From Schoenoplectus triqueter (Eukaryota > Streptophyta > Magnoliopsida > Poales > Cyperaceae), in assembly GCA_964058805.1 (NCBI GenBank), contig CAXKVV010001716.1, positions 1 to 35,328 of the forward strand: 35,328 nt of DNA. Direction: 5' to 3'. Each line of letters begins with the position of its first letter. Within the stretch, counting starts at the first letter, position 1. Of this stretch, positions 32,446-35,328 are shown one piece after another. The notes under the pieces were generated by a model. The model was not told the DNA's origin. It ran no database searches and saw only the letters and a list, made by a program, of their open reading frames with translations. The translations under genes and the position numbers were made by a program.

Positions 32446-35328
32446 ATATTTCGCTCTTCCGAATAGTCAATAATACCATTTTTCTACCACTCTTCCAAAA
32501 AAATACTATTCTATTACTCTTTCAAAATTACCACTCTTCCAAAACTATTCCTTGATTTGCCAAACGGACCCATATAGGGATAATCTTTCTCATACCCAAA
32601 TTAAACAAATTTAAACACTATATTAAACCAACTAACCAAGGAGGCGGAGTTATTTTATTTGAAGAAAAGAATCGAGGAGAGAAACACCCAGTAACTTTAC
32701 TTTTCATTTTTATACAGGGCAATTAAGTAACACGTTTTGGGAGATTTTGTAGGGTTATATACAGCATTTCTACAAAAGAAAAAAGTGTCCCCAAAACTTG
32801 TCTCTAACATATAGTTCCCATCATATTTTATTCTCTTGTTAATTACAGGGACCCTTCAGTTTGCTTAGACTCGATCAAAAAGGCTTCAGCAAGTGGAGAA
32901 GGAGGGTTGAATAAACCTGTTCATAAAACACTCCATACCAAAGTTTCAGAAGAGTATATGAGAACAGTTGAAGAGCTCCTCATGAACAAATGTGGATTTA
33001 AATTCGTAAGGGCAAAAAGATACTATCAAATCAAGGTATTGATCTGCCTCATCACACATTATTTACCATCAACTTTGTGCCTCCAGCAAGTATCCCTAAT
33101 TAAGCTGAAATAAGCTCAGCATCTCGCAATTCTGCTGCTCTTTCTCCCATAGGATTCAATTTTTCTTCATTTAACAAAAAACTTTCTTGATCGGGTCCAA
33201 GTCCTAAATCTCGACCCTAAATAGTGCAAAAAACCTCATTTCTTACTTCGGTACCAGTACTAACTCAGACTTGACCTTACAAGCACCACACGTAATTGGC
33301 ACCTAATTCCTTACATTCTCTTGTTCAACATGGTTCTAATTAATCCATTGTTCAACATGGTCCTGATTAATCCAAATTAAGCACAGATTACTCGATGATC
33401 GTGCAGCTAAAGCATGTTTGGTTTCTATTTTACATGTATTAAGCATAAACATCTTAATTGTCTTCAAATACCAGATAATGGACAAATGTCAGCCAGATTC
33501 GATTATTTCATGCAAGTGCATAGTATCTGATGGTAGTGATTTTGCACTTTACAAGGTAAAATCACAATGCTCTGCATCTCATTTTATGTTTCTAGCATAA
33601 GCAAAATGCTCTATTCTTCTGGATGTTTGTCATGTCATGAACCTGTTTAAGACATTAAGTTATCCGGATACTTCCATCCTCACCTGAATTTAATCTGAAC
33701 TCAAGTCTGTGAATGGTGCAATTGCAAGTTCTGAATGCAATCAAAGTTTTAGCTGGGCATGATACTCACATAGCAGGAAATAGTACTTAGATCTGGATAG
33801 CGACAACTTTGAATGGGATTGCAACTCAAATATACCGTGGATATTTGGTTTTAGACTTTTAGTTATGTTCTCCAATCTTCTTAATTGGAAACCACCCATA
33901 AAATGCCAGAGAGAAATTAAGAGCTATGCTTAGTTTCCATTCATATGTTATTAACAAAGATGTATTTTTGTAATTTTATAGGTGGAACACAACCCATTGA
34001 GGCATATGGTGACTGACATATCGTGTTTAAGTAAGAATTTTGACCTTCGAATAATGCTAAACACCAAAAGAGCAATAAAGAATCCAGATGTAAGTTTATT
34101 TCTATAGTTGACATGAACATTGTCAATGTCCAAACTTACCGTACGGTAGTAAATTCAGATAATCACCATAAATTCTTTTATTTTTTTAAATGTTACATAA
34201 CTATTGCAAAACCAGCATCTTCCAACATAGTCAATACTTCTCATGGTAAATTAACAAACAAATGAAAAGCGATTTCATTGACCAAATTTTACTGCATTTT
34301 CCAAGTTCTATCAGAACCTGGTGTTACACTCAAACCTAATTAATGACTCTTTTGGAATAAGTATTTGTTTCCATTTGTTTATTCATGCAAGCTGATGATA
34401 TGTTCCCATTTGTTTATGGTGTATGGTGTACAGAATATAATATTTTAAGGAGAGACAAAATCAAAGTATATATGAGACAAGCTGATCAAAATGAAGTTTC
34501 ATTCAAACTTAATGGCTTGTCCGAACAATTAACTGTTAGCCAACTATCTCTTGTATCTTTTGTAAAGTATAACCAATGTTTTAAGTTACTTGCAAATGCT
34601 ACATAAAATTACATACTGAGGAACTAACATTCTATTAATAATATGCACGCAGATGTCTAATTGTCACATAGTAGTATGGCAGAGATGCTTTGCATGTTGA
34701 CATTATTTCTACCATACTTGTTTATTTGGCTGATATGGGTAAAATCAAGCCAGGGAGGTTTATATTTAAAACAGTTGTTCTGGTTCCGCTTAAAATAAAA
34801 ATATGGCACAATTAGCTGTGACTGAAACATATTGGATTTTGAATAGTCAACATGCAGCATTTATTTGGTTTCTTGCTGTTTTTATTAGTCGATTATTATC
34901 TCCACAATCCTGAATATTTGTGGCTTTCAGAAATACTTGAACCATTTTCTGGTAACTATAAAGATCATGGATATACTGCTAATGTCTGTGTAGCTGCTGC
35001 TGGTAACCTTTCTCATGATGATTGCATCTCTTTGTAAAGGGTAAATTCACATGAGGATACAAAAATGTCAAAAGTTCCATGGTCTATGTAAATCAAGGTT
35101 TAGCATGCCAACTGCAGTTTTGCTATTTGTTTATTATTATTTTATTTTATTTCCAGGAAGACAACATGTTTGAAGGAAGTTTTCTAGATATGATTCAAGA
35201 AATTGTAGGTTTGATCTGGGACAACCTTTTTTAAGTCGGAGCAGTACTTGTATTTAACTTAAAATGTCTCGTAGATGATAGTATCCTCTTTTAAGGCAAA
35301 GTTAGTATAGATATAGAGCTGCTTGCAT

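Larger units (their letters stand above)
31706..32572. mobile_element. putative MITE with expanded TTA microsatellite in pseudogene intron 1
   Basis: The left boundary word gtgtttggcactcaatggaatag and the right boundary word ctattccttgatttgccaaacg are inverted relatives (shared gtttggca..tcaa.ggaatag). The right end, read inward, starts gggtccgtttgg, a terminus seen in many small plant elements. Between them, about 31885-32445 is an irregular run of tta, att and ata triplets. A target duplication could not be settled, so exact ends are approximate. Confidence 0.6.
30925..35234 (+). pseudogene. decayed gene of an uncharacterised plant protein family (VPPHKRH N-terminus)
   Basis: Exon 1 runs 30925-31638 and is broken: ATG TCG, then TAA at 30931-30933, then VPPHKRHANRNPTPTPVLSF. 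A MITE (31069-31342) interrupts it. After it come ISRWYATFFP in one frame (31367-31396), a frame change near 31382-31405, SKPLTLTITSEVSL in the next frame, and a second change at 31615 leading into GKVLFFG. Later exons read cleanly: 32849-33035 (DPSVCLDSIKKAS...), 33475-33555 (PDSIISCKCIV), 33982-34089 (RHMVTDISCLSKNFDLRIML), about 34395-34545 (VYGVWCTEYNILRRDKIKVY, NEVSFKLNGLSEQLT), and 35157-35234 ending IVGLIWDNLF then TAA. From memory, these phrases and their order match an uncharacterised plant family (possibly DUF7903) whose members start MAYxPPHKRH. Its function is unknown. The exon at 34395 looks shortened against that family, and its phase fits only a second-choice donor (34093). A truncated product from a later Met remains possible. 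Confidence 0.75.

Noticed and set aside
34931..34951. Possible 21-base micro-exon (KYLNHFL) between ag and gt in phase 0
   Set aside because: The neighbouring exons join directly in a family-like way (SEQLT to EDNMFEGSF) and nothing else supports it.
35205..35206. GT at 35205 as a splice donor after EI
   Set aside because: The frame continues IVGLIWDNLF to a stop, which suits the C-terminal end of the family as I recall it better than another intron.
1..35328. CRISPR arrays, tRNA or rRNA genes, bacterial operons, prophage, LTR retrotransposon with intact polyprotein
   Set aside because: None was found by reading either strand: no regularly spaced identical repeats, no cloverleaf with conserved arms, no integrase or reverse transcriptase motifs.

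Overview
This is nuclear DNA from a flowering plant. The genes are split into many short exons by AT-rich introns with GT..AG borders, their products match plant versions of conserved eukaryotic proteins, and the gaps hold small non-autonomous DNA transposons of plant type. I cannot name the species. No prokaryotic, viral or organellar signature was seen. All exon models are hand-built from reading frame, splice sites and protein conservation, and nothing was searched against a database.

Layout. Positions 1-1298 are AT-rich intergenic DNA with a 54-bp direct repeat. Positions 11440-1299 (minus) hold a complete 17-exon gene for a METTL13-type (eEF1A methylating) two-domain methyltransferase of 746 residues. 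Positions 11441-15423 are a 4-kb intergenic stretch with a MULE-type MITE and a CACTA-like remnant. Positions 15424-18774 (plus) hold a complete 5-exon gene for a NUDCD2-type CS-domain co-chaperone of 158 residues, divergent from the methyltransferase gene and with two long fold-back elements in its last intron. Positions 25466-20829 (minus) hold a complete 9-exon gene for a TBC1D13-type Rab-GAP of 439 residues, one of whose introns appears to use a GC donor. Positions 25467-30924 are 5.5 kb of AT-rich DNA in which I see no gene. Positions 30925-35234 (plus) hold a decayed gene of an uncharacterised plant protein family.

The most interesting part is that last locus. It is not visible as one long open frame. 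Its first exon can be pieced together by frame and family pattern: a start codon, a stop at codon 3, the sequence V-P-P-H-K-R-H, a 274-bp MITE with perfect 9-bp target duplications inside the exon, then two further frame changes before the splice donor. Downstream exons are still readable to a natural stop. I read it as a young pseudogene, or as a gene that has lost its N-terminal part.

The three intact genes are housekeeping genes (translation-factor methylation, Hsp90/dynein-type co-chaperone, Rab GTPase control). Nothing suggests that they work together as a cluster. I found no novel multi-gene system. The unusual content is the pseudogene, a family of 9-bp-duplicating MITEs present twice, and a set of low-complexity or hairpin sequences in introns.
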